From assembly GCF_011742875.1 (NCBI RefSeq), contig NZ_JAAQTL010000001.1, positions 1,302,001 through 1,366,000 of the forward strand: DNA of 64,000 nt. The letters run 5' to 3'. This DNA is from Luteibacter yeojuensis. Its GTDB lineage: Bacteria > Pseudomonadota > Gammaproteobacteria > Xanthomonadales > Rhodanobacteraceae. The position numbers were made by a program, and so were the translations under genes. Each line of letters opens with the position of its first letter. Positions within the stretch are counted from its first letter, which is position 1. This document shows positions 9,248 to 18,248 of the stretch, piece after piece. The notes beneath the pieces are model-generated. The model was not told the origin of the DNA. It worked only from the letters and a program-made list of their open reading frames with translations, and searched no databases.

Positions 9248-10306
9248 TTAACGGAAATTGGGGTTATCACCCACCAGCTGCAGGAAGGCGGCATCGTCGT
9301 CCGACATCGCGCCGCCCGGATTGCCACCCGTAGAACCGGTGGATTCGGGGCTACGCACGTTCGGAGCCGTGCCACGTTCGAGCGCCTGGGTGCGCCGATG
9401 CTGAATCGCGTCGGCCGTGCCGGTCTGCGCGCTTTGCGCAGGGACGGCGGTAGTGGTTGCGAGACTGCCCTTGTAGATGTCGAGCAGGGAGATCGTGTCG
9501 AGGGCATTCATCGACGCGTTGAGGGCCTGGATGCCGGGAGGCTGCCGCTCCAACCACTCCCAGTAACTGGGACTGTTATGGATATCGCGCCAATCCGCGT
9601 GCTTGAGTTCCAGTGCACTCACCTCGCGTTCCAACGCCGCTTGCTCCCGGTCCGACGAGAGCGAGCCAAGCTCGGTGCGGGCAGCGCTAAGCTGCCCCTT
9701 CAGGGACTTCACCTCTTCCCGCAAAGGATTCACCAGCGCCTGAAGCATCCGGGATTCCTCTGGGAACTGCGCAGCCCATTCATCGAATCCGTTCTGGGCG
9801 TCATCCGTGGCGGCGCCCGCGTTCCCTTGCGTGCGCCCAACCTGCTCCAGCTGCTGGATTCGCGCCGTGGTGGTTTCCACCTGGCGGCGCAATTCCGCGT
9901 TCTGTCGCTGCGTCGGCGCCATCATGCCGTGCAGCGCCCTGTAATCGTTCTCGAACTTCCGGCTCTTCTTCGACAGGTTGTCGAACGCCTCGCGCACTTC
10001 GGGGCTGAGGTTCGCATAGCCGGGGAACGGCTCTTCATCAGCACCCTGCCCCGAGCCGCCCTGCGTGCCATCGGCACCGGCCTGCACGGTGGCGTTCCCA
10101 TCCGAAACATCACGCGCCGTCGCACCGTCGTCCTGCGTGGCTGCGGAGGCCGCCGTCTGATCGGGACCCTGCGCGCCGGCGCCATCGTCGGTCGTGTCTA
10201 CGGCGCCAGGTGCAGCGCCGGCGGTGGCTTCACCGAACAGCGGGTTGCCGGTGGTCATCGCGGCGAACTGTTCGTCTTCGGAAAGGTTCTTGGTTTCGTC
10301 GGTCAT
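9248..10306 (-). CDS. Capsid scaffolding protein
   Basis: A 352-residue acidic protein. The start chosen is MTDETKNLSEDEQF; the frame is open for 21 more codons upstream but these overlap the previous gene and read as junk. Residues 1-110 are Asp/Ala/Gly/Thr-rich and disordered, the middle contains coiled-coil (RRQVETTTARIQQLEQVG, then EEVKSLKGQLSAARTELGSL), and the C-terminus is short and polar. Location between portal and major capsid genes, low complexity and coiled coil are the standard hallmarks of a podovirus scaffold that is expelled during maturation. Confidence 0.75.
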   Translation of the reverse strand: MTDETKNLSEDEQFAAMTTGNPLFGEATAGAAPGAVDTTDDGAGAQGPDQTAASAATQDDGATARDVSDGNATVQAGADGTQGGSGQGADEEPFPGYANLSPEVREAFDNLSKKSRKFENDYRALHGMMAPTQRQNAELRRQVETTTARIQQLEQVGRTQGNAGAATDDAQNGFDEWAAQFPEESRMLQALVNPLREEVKSLKGQLSAARTELGSLSSDREQAALEREVSALELKHADWRDIHNSPSYWEWLERQPPGIQALNASMNALDTISLLDIYKGSLATTTAVPAQSAQTGTADAIQHRRTQALERGTAPNVRSPESTGSTGGNPGGAMSDDDAAFLQLVGDNPNFR

Positions 10307-10313
10307 GGTCTGC

Positions 10314-10535
10314 TCACGGGGGCTCGATTCCGAAGGCGACTTCGGATTCGGTCTTGGTCGGAGCGGCACTGGGCAGTTCGAGCAGCGATTTCAGCAGCTT
10401 GATCTGTGCGCGGAGCGCGAGCGTTTGCTCGTGTTCCGTCGCGTCGCTCTCCAGCGCGCTACGGGCTTTAGCCAGGCGGGCCTTCGCCCAGCCGGAAACG
10501 TCTTTCCAGGTATCGGAACGGGTATCGATCGCCAT
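10314..10535 (-). CDS. Small phage protein between portal and scaffold
   Basis: A 73-residue protein, MAIDTRSDTWKDVSGWAKAR..., mostly a single amphipathic helix (residues 10-55) with an acidic/proline tail. Its ATG overlaps the portal stop as ATGA, so translation is coupled. Small helical proteins at this position occur in other podoviruses, but no function is assigned. Confidence 0.6.
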   Translation of the reverse strand: MAIDTRSDTWKDVSGWAKARLAKARSALESDATEHEQTLALRAQIKLLKSLLELPSAAPTKTESEVAFGIEPP

Positions 10536-12979
10536 CAGATGCCGGTCCCGGAGGCGTTCGCAGGATCAACCTTGAGGCTCATTTCCTGCCGATCCTTGGC
10601 GATGGTCGCTGCCTTCAGGCGCGCGTTCATCGTGCCCATGAACTGGGCGAGGTTGTTGGTCGACTGGGCGATCTGAAGATCCTTCTCGATCTCGGCCAGC
10701 GAAATGTCTTTCTCGGTCGCCAGGCGCGCGGCCATGATCTGAAGCTCGGTGTTCTTCAGCATCAGGCGGGCTTGGCGCTCTTCGGCCTTGTCCTGCAATT
10801 CGGCCATACGCTCCTGGTGGAGCATCGCGCGCTCTTCGGCGGCCTGCTGCTGTTCGACCTGGAAGCGCTGCTGCTCCAGTTCCAGCTGCTGCCTCTTCAG
10901 GTCGGTCTGGGCCTGCATGGCCTGGGCCTTCGCCTGATCGGCCGCGCCGGCGCCCTGCCGGCTCGCCTGGGCCTGTTGCTGGCGAATCTGGTCGGCCTCT
11001 TCGTCGGTACGCAGGAGGACTTCCGACGACACATCGGCGGCTTCGAACATTTCGCGCAGGAACTCGCCTTCCTTGAGGTACACGGCGAAACGCGGATCCG
11101 CGGTGATCTGGGCGATGATCTGGAGGTGTTGGGCCTTGATGTCCTTATGCAGCAGCACGCTGGTGCCGCGTGCCGACACCGCAAAGTCGCCCTTGATGGT
11201 GTCGTCCTCGCCGTGCAGCATTTCCCACACGTAGAAACGCTCGATCATGGGCGAGATCAGATCGTCGTCCATGGACTTCGCGCACCGGCGTTGTACGATG
11301 TTCGAAGCATTCAGCAGCTGGATCAGTCCAGCTGCCGTGGGAACTGCATCGTTCGGCTGACCCTGCGCGATCGAGGGCAACGAAATTTCGTCGTCACCCA
11401 GTTCCATCGCCAGCTTCAGCACCTCCATCAGCTGCGAGGCGTTGTTGGGCAGCGTCTCGGCCCGGAAGACTTTGCTGACGTCTTCGACGTCCTCGTCCTC
11501 GACCTCCCAGAGTTTCGGCCCACGGATCTTGTAGACGCCGTCCTTGGGCTTGACGATGCCCTTCTTGTAGAAGACCTGGGGGCCGCTGCTGACGGCCATG
11601 TTGTGCATCAGCATGAGCCAGATGCTGTCGATGGACCGTTGCGGGTTGCGGTACAGCCAGGGGATGCCGTAGCCGTAGATGGTGTCGTCCGCGCGCTCGT
11701 AGCACCACGTCCAGTACGGCGGCCGACGGTCGGCCTCGAGGACCGACAGCGAGGCGCGGAGTAGTTCGCCCTGGCAGAACCACAGTTCCGCCACGGGGAT
11801 CACGTCCACGTCGCCGTCGAGGTCGCCCAGGCCCAAGGCCTCCAGCTGTTCTTTGCTCAGGACGACGTGCGCTTCCCACACCGCATACAGTCCCTCGAAC
11901 TCTTCCTTCAGGACGCAGCGCTGGTTCCACTTCCGCAGGTTATCGCCAACCCGGCCCAGGTCGGGCTTCTGCCGCAGCAGGAGTTCGGCGGCGGGCTTGT
12001 CGATGCCGTCCTGACCGGCAAGCTCCTTGATGGCCGACCGGCTCATCAGGTGCAGTTCGAAGACCTGTTCGCATTCTTCCATCGTCCGCGCGGCCGCGGG
12101 ATAGAAGAACCGTGGATCGACGCGGGTGCACTGCGGGACGCGATGCTCCATGACGTCGAGCGTGGCGACCATCCTGCCCTGCGAGTTCCGCTGGAAGCCG
12201 AACCGCTTCCGCCGGATCTTGCGGGTGAACGGGCCCTTCATAACGCCCACGCCGATCTTGCAGCCGTCCTCGATGATCCGGCGACCGTGCTCGGAGTACA
12301 GCGAGTCGTCCAGGTAGTTCTGGATCTTCTCGCGCATCCCGTCGCACTTGCCCTTATCCTGATCGGCGGTGGCGGCACCGGTGGCCACGGCCGTCTGGTC
12401 ATCCGTCGGCTGCGGCGCGGGCGTGGGCTGGCCAGGCGCAGGCATGCCGGGTTGCGGTGCGCCAGGTGGCTGCATCGGCTGGGCAGCCTGCGGCGGCTGA
12501 CCGGCATCCACCTTGCGCAAGGCCTCGCCCACGCGATCGGTGAGCGGCTGAAGATCCCAGTTCCGGTCGTTGGCCGGGAACAGCATGTCCGCGATACGCG
12601 CCGCGGCCATGTTGGTGCGGGCGCGGGTGAGGTTCACCTTCGTCTGGGTGTCGCGCTCCCGATTGTTGCCCTCGGTCGAGTACTCCTTCGACACGGGCAA
12701 TGTGGACTCGCCTTCGTACTGGTTGACGTCTTCAACCCAGCGCTGCTCGATCTCGGCACGGCCGGCGATGATCCGGTCGCGGGACTGCTCCAGTTCCTTG
12801 ATGAGCCCTCGCGCAGCCACGCGCTGGTCGCGCACGGCGCCGATGATCTCGTCGAGAGCGTGACGCTGTTGCTCGTCCGGCAGCTGCAACAGTTCGGGGT
12901 TCGCCCGCACCGTTTCGGCGACGGCGGCAGTCTCGACGGGATCGAGCCCGTCGAGGGCGGAATCAACGGTAGAGGCCAA
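10535..12979 (-). CDS. Portal protein
   Basis: An 814-residue portal. The likely start is TTG, 17 bases inside the terminase 3' end, with GAGGAA at good spacing; no ATG lies near. Recognisable parts are a conserved DIEQRWVEDVNQYEGES-like N-terminal region, the central WTWCYERADDTIYGYGIPWL and PQRSIDSIWLMLMHNMAVSS stretches typical of large podovirus portals, and a very long C-terminal Gln/Ala/Glu coiled coil (residues about 665-790) resembling a barrel/crown extension. A dodecamer would form the DNA gate and docking site for TerL. A Pro/Gln/Gly-rich insertion (about 160-205) interrupts the N-terminal domain. Confidence 0.85.
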   Translation of the reverse strand: MASTVDSALDGLDPVETAAVAETVRANPELLQLPDEQQRHALDEIIGAVRDQRVAARGLIKELEQSRDRIIAGRAEIEQRWVEDVNQYEGESTLPVSKEYSTEGNNRERDTQTKVNLTRARTNMAAARIADMLFPANDRNWDLQPLTDRVGEALRKVDAGQPPQAAQPMQPPGAPQPGMPAPGQPTPAPQPTDDQTAVATGAATADQDKGKCDGMREKIQNYLDDSLYSEHGRRIIEDGCKIGVGVMKGPFTRKIRRKRFGFQRNSQGRMVATLDVMEHRVPQCTRVDPRFFYPAAARTMEECEQVFELHLMSRSAIKELAGQDGIDKPAAELLLRQKPDLGRVGDNLRKWNQRCVLKEEFEGLYAVWEAHVVLSKEQLEALGLGDLDGDVDVIPVAELWFCQGELLRASLSVLEADRRPPYWTWCYERADDTIYGYGIPWLYRNPQRSIDSIWLMLMHNMAVSSGPQVFYKKGIVKPKDGVYKIRGPKLWEVEDEDVEDVSKVFRAETLPNNASQLMEVLKLAMELGDDEISLPSIAQGQPNDAVPTAAGLIQLLNASNIVQRRCAKSMDDDLISPMIERFYVWEMLHGEDDTIKGDFAVSARGTSVLLHKDIKAQHLQIIAQITADPRFAVYLKEGEFLREMFEAADVSSEVLLRTDEEADQIRQQQAQASRQGAGAADQAKAQAMQAQTDLKRQQLELEQQRFQVEQQQAAEERAMLHQERMAELQDKAEERQARLMLKNTELQIMAARLATEKDISLAEIEKDLQIAQSTNNLAQFMGTMNARLKAATIAKDRQEMSLKVDPANASGTGI

Positions 12980-14381
12980 AGGTCAGTTCCTCGTTCGGCT
13001 GCGCGGCGGCAACCTGGGGTGTCGTAGCGATCTTCAGACCGCTCACGACGCCGTAGCGTGTGGCGTCCATCAGGTGGTCATCCTGTTTACGGATGCGACC
13101 CTGATCGTCGTAGCTGTAGCGGCGGTATTCCTCGAGCCATTTCTGGCAGGTGGAGAACACCTTGAAACGTCCGGTGGCGATGCGGCCGAGCACGTCCTGC
13201 AAGCCAGCGTCCACGGCCTTCTCAGCCAGGCGCAGCTTCAGCCCTTCCTTCTTGTAGAGCTTCAGGATCTGCTCGCCGTCGCCCTGGTTGATCGCGGCGG
13301 CATCGCCGACACCGGGAATCCAGAGGCCGCGCGACTTGATGGCGGCGGCGTGGATCGGAATCTCCACCTCGCCGCGCTTGTACTCGCTGTACAGGTAGAC
13401 GGTGTCGGTGTCCTTGTCGTAGGCCAGCCACACCGCCGCGGTGTTGTACCAGCCGCCATCGAACCCGTAGACGCGTCGGTAGTGGTTCGGGAGCGGGATG
13501 GGCGGGATGACGAAGTCTTTTTCGTCCACGGGGTAAACCTTGCCTTTGCCGGCGACCGGGGTGCCATAGCGGCGGGCATCACGGAGGTAACCCGGCGTGG
13601 CCGCCAGCAACTCTCGTTTCTCCTGCTCGCCGAGGTGAGGGATGTCATCCCAGCCGCAGGTGATGAGGCGCTTGGAGCCACCCTCGGCGAGGGCCTGCTC
13701 CCACTTCATGAAGCCGTCGACGACGTCCGTCCAGCCCGACAGCGGCGTGAACGTGAGAGCGATCTTGCCGGCGGTGGTGCGGCCGCGCATGACGCACTCG
13801 ACATAGATATCGAGCGGCGGTTCCTCGTCGAGCCAGATCCAGGGAATCTCCGTACCCTGCCAGGCTTTTCGACCCTGCTCGTAGCTCTTCAGGTTGATGA
13901 CGGTCCACCCGCCATCCTTGTTCTTCACCCTCGCGAAGTCGATCGCGCGGTTGGTGTTCGGTCGAAACCGGATGCCTTCGGCGTCGATGGCGTCACGCGG
14001 GATGAGGCCGGTGCCCAGCAGTTCCGGGTCTTTCGCGACGTTCCCGAAGAGCTTCGCCTGCGTGATGTCGCGGACCGTCTCGTTCGTGTCGCCACCGACC
14101 CACATCGGGATCGAGGTGTTGAACTGGTAGCCCGTCCACCAATCCGGATATCGCCCGGTGGCGTGGCATGCCGTCTCGAACCCGCCGAGCACCGACTTGC
14201 CGACACCGTTGCCACCCATGAAACACCGCTCGCGCGTGGTCGCGCCAAGGGTGATGAACGACATGTGCTTCGCGTACAACTCCCGCCGCAGCGGCCCGGT
14301 GTCCGGGAACATGTACGCCAGCTGGTTGAATCGGTGCTCGGCCTGCAATAGCTCGAGCAGGCGCGCCGCCGGGTCCGCCAT
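12963..14381 (-). CDS. terL: Terminase large subunit
   Basis: A 472-residue DNA-packaging motor. The Walker A motif GGNGVGKS is at residues 56-63 and the Walker B region WIWLDEEPP near 180; a C-terminal RNase H-like nuclease region follows with FDGGWYNTAAVWLAYD near 320 and a late acidic QDDHLMDATRYG block. ATP hydrolysis drives DNA into the procapsid through the portal, and the nuclease cuts concatemers. The gene overlaps the portal gene. Unusually, it is separated from the small subunit gene by four fibre-type genes. Confidence 0.9.
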   Translation of the reverse strand: MADPAARLLELLQAEHRFNQLAYMFPDTGPLRRELYAKHMSFITLGATTRERCFMGGNGVGKSVLGGFETACHATGRYPDWWTGYQFNTSIPMWVGGDTNETVRDITQAKLFGNVAKDPELLGTGLIPRDAIDAEGIRFRPNTNRAIDFARVKNKDGGWTVINLKSYEQGRKAWQGTEIPWIWLDEEPPLDIYVECVMRGRTTAGKIALTFTPLSGWTDVVDGFMKWEQALAEGGSKRLITCGWDDIPHLGEQEKRELLAATPGYLRDARRYGTPVAGKGKVYPVDEKDFVIPPIPLPNHYRRVYGFDGGWYNTAAVWLAYDKDTDTVYLYSEYKRGEVEIPIHAAAIKSRGLWIPGVGDAAAINQGDGEQILKLYKKEGLKLRLAEKAVDAGLQDVLGRIATGRFKVFSTCQKWLEEYRRYSYDDQGRIRKQDDHLMDATRYGVVSGLKIATTPQVAAAQPNEELTFGLYR

Positions 14382-14385
14382 ACGG

Positions 14386-14685
14386 TTAGGCGGTGCCTCC
14401 GCCTCCCTGTACCTGCGCCTGGAGGGCTTCCACCTGGTCAGCCAGCGTCTTCACGGCCCCGATGAGGCGCACGGTGAGCAGTTCATAGTCCAGCCGCTGG
14501 AAGCCGTCGGCCCCTGACGAGATAAGTTCAGGGATGCAGGCTTGGCTGGCCGCTGCACCGATCGCAATCGTTTCCCGCCCCGTCGTCTTGTCGAAGACAC
14601 GGAGCGGCTTCAGCGCTTTCACGCACGGGAGGCAGTCCGTCATTTCCCGGAGGTTCGACATGAGGCGTTCGTCGGCGATGGCCAT
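14386..14685 (-). CDS. Small tail-fibre-associated protein
   Basis: A 99-residue protein. The start MAIADERLMSNLREM is chosen because it forms a TAATG overlap with the upstream stop; the frame is open further but reads as shadow. The C-terminal half (DYELLTVRLIGAVKTLADQV, then EALQAQVQGG) is a coiled coil of the type seen at the end of phage tail-fibre chaperone domains. It is the third gene of a fibre cluster, so it may be a detached fibre assembly piece. Function inferred. Confidence 0.55.
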   Translation of the reverse strand: MAIADERLMSNLREMTDCLPCVKALKPLRVFDKTTGRETIAIGAAASQACIPELISSGADGFQRLDYELLTVRLIGAVKTLADQVEALQAQVQGGGGTA

Positions 14686-15176
14686 TACGGAAGATCCCGT
14701 GAGACGCTGATGGTGATGTCTTTGAAGGCAGACGAATGGCCGTCGCCAACGGTGAGACGCCACACGGCGGTGAGCGTTTCGGTGCCGCCACCGCCGGTGT
14801 TGCCCAGGTTGCCCACGCAGGAGAACGTGGGATTGACCGCGGCCGTATTGCTGCACACCGGGATACTGGATCCGCTGATGCGCTGCCATGTGGCTGTTAT
14901 CGATCCGGAGCCGCCGGACGTACTGGTCCCTGCAGCGTGCGACGCGGACGATGGTGGACGGCTGACCGGAATCGTGCCAAGGCTCACCAGCGACGGACCG
15001 TTGATCGACAGCGGCACGTAGTTCACGGCACCAGCCAACTGCGACAGTGCAATCGGCGCGGTGGTGGGAACGGCTGCGTTCTGCGAGACGTTCGGCACGT
15101 GGCCGGCACCACGGCGTAGGCCGAGCAGGCTAGATGCACCGAAGGTCAGCTGACGCTCGCGCAACGAGACCGCCAT
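14685..15176 (-). CDS. Tail-fibre cluster protein, unknown
   Basis: A 163-residue Ser/Thr/Gly/Pro-rich protein, opening MAVSLRERQLTFGASSLLGL. It is beta-prone with two Cys (SIPVCSNTAA and FSCVG), ends in KDITISVSRDLP, and resembles an Ig-like or fibre-tip beta sandwich in composition. It lies one base downstream of the chaperone-bearing tail-fibre gene. A role in adsorption is plausible from context; no family recognised. Confidence 0.5.
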   Translation of the reverse strand: MAVSLRERQLTFGASSLLGLRRGAGHVPNVSQNAAVPTTAPIALSQLAGAVNYVPLSINGPSLVSLGTIPVSRPPSSASHAAGTSTSGGSGSITATWQRISGSSIPVCSNTAAVNPTFSCVGNLGNTGGGGTETLTAVWRLTVGDGHSSAFKDITISVSRDLP

Positions 15177-15177
15177 G

Positions 15178-16434
15178 TCAGTGGCCCTCCAGCTTGGCCA
15201 GCCGATCGTCCACCTCGAGCAGCGCGGACGCGAGTAGTGCGGTCACCTGCCCGTAAGACACGCCGTCGTAGCCGTTGGGCAGAGGAATCTTGGCTTCCGG
15301 GAGAGCCTTCTCGACCTCGGTCGTGAGGAAGCCCACCTCGGGTTTGCCTGGGCCACGAAACTCCGGGGTGTCGTACTTCACGTACTCGCGCGGCCGCATC
15401 TGCTTTAGCGATTCCATGCCGCGAAGGAGAGGACGCACCCGGTCCTTCAGACGAGGGTCCGAGGTCGCGATGAAGTCCGGGGCGGAGGCATTGCCCTGGA
15501 TGTACAGGTTGTCGCTGGCGTCCAGGCGCATTGCCCATCGGGTACTCGTGACGTTGTAGATGCCGGCGTTTCCGGAGGCGGTGGACGCGAAGCGATACAT
15601 GCGCCCGCCGACGGGATTCAGTTGCACCGACATATCGGTGCCACCACCGATGACTACGGGGCCCGTGAATGTCGCCCCAGAGAGCGCGGCGTAGTTGCCC
15701 GGATCGAAGTTTCCGGAATGCCAGAGATAGCCCTGGAACGTCGTATCGATGGTGATGCCGAGTTGGTTGGAGCCCCATGCAAAGAAGACGTCGTTCGACG
15801 TCGTGTTTCTCACGGGATGCGCAAGGTTCGTTGAATCCCAGGGCGTGGCCCCATCGAAGATCGGGCGCTCGTTGAAGGCCACGGCGCCAGTGAATGTCCC
15901 ACCCGACTTCGGCATCTTCGCATCGAGCGCCGTCTGTAGCCCGCTCACCTTGGCGAAGGTAAGAGCGCCGTCGGCAATGGACGTCGTGAGCGCGACATTG
16001 GCCGTGCCGTCGAAGGACACCGCCGCGGCCGTGACCAGCCCCGCAAGGGCAAAGGTCCGCGCATCGGCCAGCTTCGTCGCCGCGTCCGCGGTGTCGCCGG
16101 TGTCCATCTTTTGCGCGATGAGCCCTGCGGTGATGCCCTGGAGCGTGGGCGTACCAGCCGTCCAGGATTGAGCGGTGGTGCCTTCCTGCGCTCGGGTGAC
16201 GCCGGTCAGCGTCACCTGGTTACCGACGATGGCGCGACCGGTGTAGCGCACGATCTCGATCTTCGCCGGCGCGCTCGGAACGTCCTGCAGGACGATGATG
16301 CCCGGGGCGTCCTCGGTGGCTGCCGGCGGATCGCGCAGAGGCGCCGCCGCCTTGGCCAGCACAAGCTGCGTGTCGGCCGCCGTTGCATCCGTGGCCAGGA
16401 CGGACCGGACGAAGTTGTCGAGAGTGGTCGCCAT
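15178..16434 (-). CDS. Tail fibre with C-terminal Peptidase_S74 chaperone
   Basis: A 418-residue fibre. The N-terminal part has repeated beta-helix-like units (ATKLADARTFALAGLV, FAKVSGLQTALDAKMPKSGG, TGAVAFNERPIFDG). The C-terminus carries an intramolecular chaperone of the Peptidase_S74 type: the SDPRLKDRVRPL motif with its Ser-Asp pair for self-cleavage, then MRPREYVKYD, EVGFLTTEVEKALPEA and the closing coiled coil. The trimeric fibre would fold with the chaperone, which is then cleaved. It likely determines host attachment. Confidence 0.8.
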   Translation of the reverse strand: MATTLDNFVRSVLATDATAADTQLVLAKAAAPLRDPPAATEDAPGIIVLQDVPSAPAKIEIVRYTGRAIVGNQVTLTGVTRAQEGTTAQSWTAGTPTLQGITAGLIAQKMDTGDTADAATKLADARTFALAGLVTAAAVSFDGTANVALTTSIADGALTFAKVSGLQTALDAKMPKSGGTFTGAVAFNERPIFDGATPWDSTNLAHPVRNTTSNDVFFAWGSNQLGITIDTTFQGYLWHSGNFDPGNYAALSGATFTGPVVIGGGTDMSVQLNPVGGRMYRFASTASGNAGIYNVTSTRWAMRLDASDNLYIQGNASAPDFIATSDPRLKDRVRPLLRGMESLKQMRPREYVKYDTPEFRGPGKPEVGFLTTEVEKALPEAKIPLPNGYDGVSYGQVTALLASALLEVDDRLAKLEGH

Positions 16435-16441
16435 GGCGGGA

Positions 16442-16801
16442 TTACGACGCCATCAGGCCCGCGGCCTGGAGCTTCGCCAGCAGGGCATTGAAGTCCGTCT
16501 TGAGGCCGGCGACATCGGCGGCCGTGCTATCGGCCTGCGCCTCGGCCTGCAACACCACGCCAGCCGTTTCCGTGGTGGCGTCCACCACCCCGATAGCAGT
16601 GCGCGCTGCGGCGGCATCGACAGCGGTCAGGAGGCTGATGCCGGTTTCGGTCGCGTCGGTGATGGTGTCCGACGACACCTCGCCAGCGGTCACGGCGGCG
16701 ACGTCGGAAATCAGCTTGTCGAACAGCGCGGTGAGCGCGCGGGCCTGGTCGGACGGCAGGCTGTTGAGTCGCAGGGCGACTTCGCTGGGGGTAAGAGCCA
16801 T
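16442..16801 (-). CDS. Fibre-type protein (head or tail fibre fragment)
   Basis: A 119-residue protein, almost all Ala, Thr, Asp and Val. It contains the LTAVDAAAARTAIGV motif common in phage head and tail fibres, flanked by coiled-coil-like helices (residues 5-40 and 90-115). It lies 7 bases downstream of the fibre gene's start side and just after the small terminase gene in the direction of transcription. A short fibre or fibre-attachment protein is the best guess. Confidence 0.6.
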   Translation of the reverse strand: MALTPSEVALRLNSLPSDQARALTALFDKLISDVAAVTAGEVSSDTITDATETGISLLTAVDAAAARTAIGVVDATTETAGVVLQAEAQADSTAADVAGLKTDFNALLAKLQAAGLMAS

Positions 16802-16811
16802 GGGGCTACTC

Positions 16812-17438
16812 CTAGTGAGCGGGGCCGCTCGCCACCGTGGCGAACAGCTCGGGGTGCTGGGCGGCGAGATTGCGGATCTCGGCCTGTCGTTCTTCGGGCG
16901 TCATGTCGGCAGCGGGCAGCTGCTGCGACTTGATCGGCCCACCGTTCTTGCCGGTGAGTTCATGGCGGGACACCTGGCCGTAGCGCTCCGGCGACTCGAT
17001 GGCGCATTGCCATTTCAGCGTGTCGACCATGACGCGAGCGGACCGGGCATCGATCCTGCCGTGGCGAAGGTCATAGATGACCTCATCCATGGACTCATAG
17101 CGGGCATGCGCACGCTCGTGCGTCGCCGCCATGTACGCCACCCGGAAGTCCTCGTGCTTCGCCAGCCACTGGAAGATGGCGGCCTTGCTCGGCATACCCG
17201 TCTGTGCCGCGATCGCACGCACCGATGCGCCCTCGGATATCAATGCGCAGACAGCGGCGCCGATTTCCGGGGAGTACATGACGTACGAATCGCCAGCGGG
17301 CGCGTCCGGCGTGGACTTGCGCGAGGCGCGAGTGGTGGTCGCAGGTGCGTCCTTCGCTGCCTTCTTGCTGGTGGCCTTCGTGGCCTTGCCGCGTTTCGCG
17401 GCGGGTGCCTTCTTCGAGGCGGTCTTTCGGGGTGCCAT
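16812..17438 (-). CDS. terS: Terminase small subunit
   Basis: A 208-residue protein. The ATG giving MAPRKTASKKAPAAK is preferred over a GTG seven codons upstream because GGAG sits 6 bases before it. Residues 1-50 are a Lys/Ala/Arg-rich basic tail; a helix-turn-helix follows (ICALISEGASVRAIA-like, then MPSKAAIFQWLAKHEDFRVA), and then the conserved block ESMDEVIYDL and VMVDTLKWQCAIESPERYG typical of this TerS family. It recognises phage DNA and regulates TerL. Confidence 0.8.
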   Translation of the reverse strand: MAPRKTASKKAPAAKRGKATKATSKKAAKDAPATTTRASRKSTPDAPAGDSYVMYSPEIGAAVCALISEGASVRAIAAQTGMPSKAAIFQWLAKHEDFRVAYMAATHERAHARYESMDEVIYDLRHGRIDARSARVMVDTLKWQCAIESPERYGQVSRHELTGKNGGPIKSQQLPAADMTPEERQAEIRNLAAQHPELFATVASGPAH

Positions 17439-17527
17439 GTCGTGCTCCGACTGATCCACCCTGCCCGACTCGCGATGGCGACTCGGTTCGGTGGTTCAGG
17501 GTTGGCCCGCTGGTGGCGGTGGTGGGG

Positions 17528-17803
17528 TTACTTCTTGCTGGTGGTGCGCGGCTTCCAACCGCAGAGCTTGGCGCCCGTCACGTTGTGATCGAGGATCGCC
17601 TTGGCCGTCGCATCGGTCAGCACGTCTTTCGTGCTCACGTAGATGGGCTTCCAGGCGCTACAGGGATCGGAAACGATCACGGGCGGCTCAGTCGCGCGTC
17701 CATCCATCGTCGCGCAACCGACCAGCGGCCGTACCAGCAGGAGCAGCGGCAACACTCGAAGGAGGCGCATCAGGAAGCGCAGCTGTTTCGGATTCGACGT
17801 CAT
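17528..17803 (-). CDS. Rz1-like outer-membrane spanin lipoprotein
   Basis: A 91-residue protein with a lipoprotein signal (LPLLLLVRPLVGC; Cys about residue 30) and a mature part containing CSAWKPIYVSTKDVLTD and AKAILDHN, a pattern common in o-spanins of this type. The start at 17803 has GAGGT at good spacing; an internal ATG at 17770 would shorten the n-region but has no ribosome site. Its 5' half lies inside the Rz-like gene in another frame, the classic embedded Rz/Rz1 layout. It would pair with the i-spanin to fuse the membranes at lysis. Confidence 0.75.
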   Translation of the reverse strand: MTSNPKQLRFLMRLLRVLPLLLLVRPLVGCATMDGRATEPPVIVSDPCSAWKPIYVSTKDVLTDATAKAILDHNVTGAKLCGWKPRTTSKK

Positions 17804-18014
17804 GGCGCACCTCGGCGTTGTGCACCGCAGCCTGCGCCGCGGCGGCAGTGGTTTCGGCCTGGTCGGCGCGCTGTTGCAGTTGCGCGTTCGCGGTGGCCTC
17901 GCTCGAACCACTGCGACGGCCGAAGAAGTAGGCAGCACCGGCCGCGGCCAGCGTGGCCAGGATGGCGAGCGCCCAGTCCTTGCCGCTGCGGAGAAGGGAC
18001 AGCAACCAGGTCAC
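17688..18014 (-). CDS. Rz-like inner-membrane spanin
   Basis: A 108-residue protein starting at a GTG that overlaps the upstream stop (GTGA). It has one N-terminal membrane anchor (DWALAILATLAAAGAAYFFG) followed by a periplasmic Gln/Ala/Glu coiled coil (residues 36-75) and a Pro/Ala/Asp tail. This single-pass plus coiled-coil shape, together with the overlapping lipoprotein gene, identifies the i-spanin of a two-component spanin. It is shorter than lambda Rz (153 residues). Confidence 0.75.
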   Translation of the reverse strand: MTWLLSLLRSGKDWALAILATLAAAGAAYFFGRRSGSSEATANAQLQQRADQAETTAAAAQAAVHNAEVRHDVESETAALPDAPPSSVAAAPAGTAAGRLRDDGWTRD

Positions 18015-18247
18015 GCCGAAGCGACCTTGCGGCGGTCGACCACGCAATCGAAGAAGCAAGCGCCCCAACGGGTGTACACCCAGAGTCGGCGACCGGTGCT
18101 CGGAGCGTGGATGCCGCCAAGCCGCACGATCGTGGCGGATACCAGCCGCCACCAGGGCCACGTCTGCGGCCCGTGCAGCGGGCGCATATCGGCACGGAAG
18201 TGGGCGAACGATGCGAAGAAGTGCACGCGGGCGAGCTTGATGAACAT
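18011..18247 (-). CDS. Lysis-cassette hypothetical protein
   Basis: A 78-residue basic, aromatic-rich protein (MFIKLARVHFFASFAHFRAD...). The ATG at 18247 directly follows the holin stop and has AGGTG upstream; a GTG at 18256 is the alternative. It contains no clear membrane segment but has several Trp, Phe and Arg. It is coupled by overlap to both holin and spanin genes, so it probably has some lysis role or host-takeover role, but none is recognised. Confidence 0.5.
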   Translation of the reverse strand: MFIKLARVHFFASFAHFRADMRPLHGPQTWPWWRLVSATIVRLGGIHAPSTGRRLWVYTRWGACFFDCVVDRRKVASA

Positions 18248-18248
18248 G

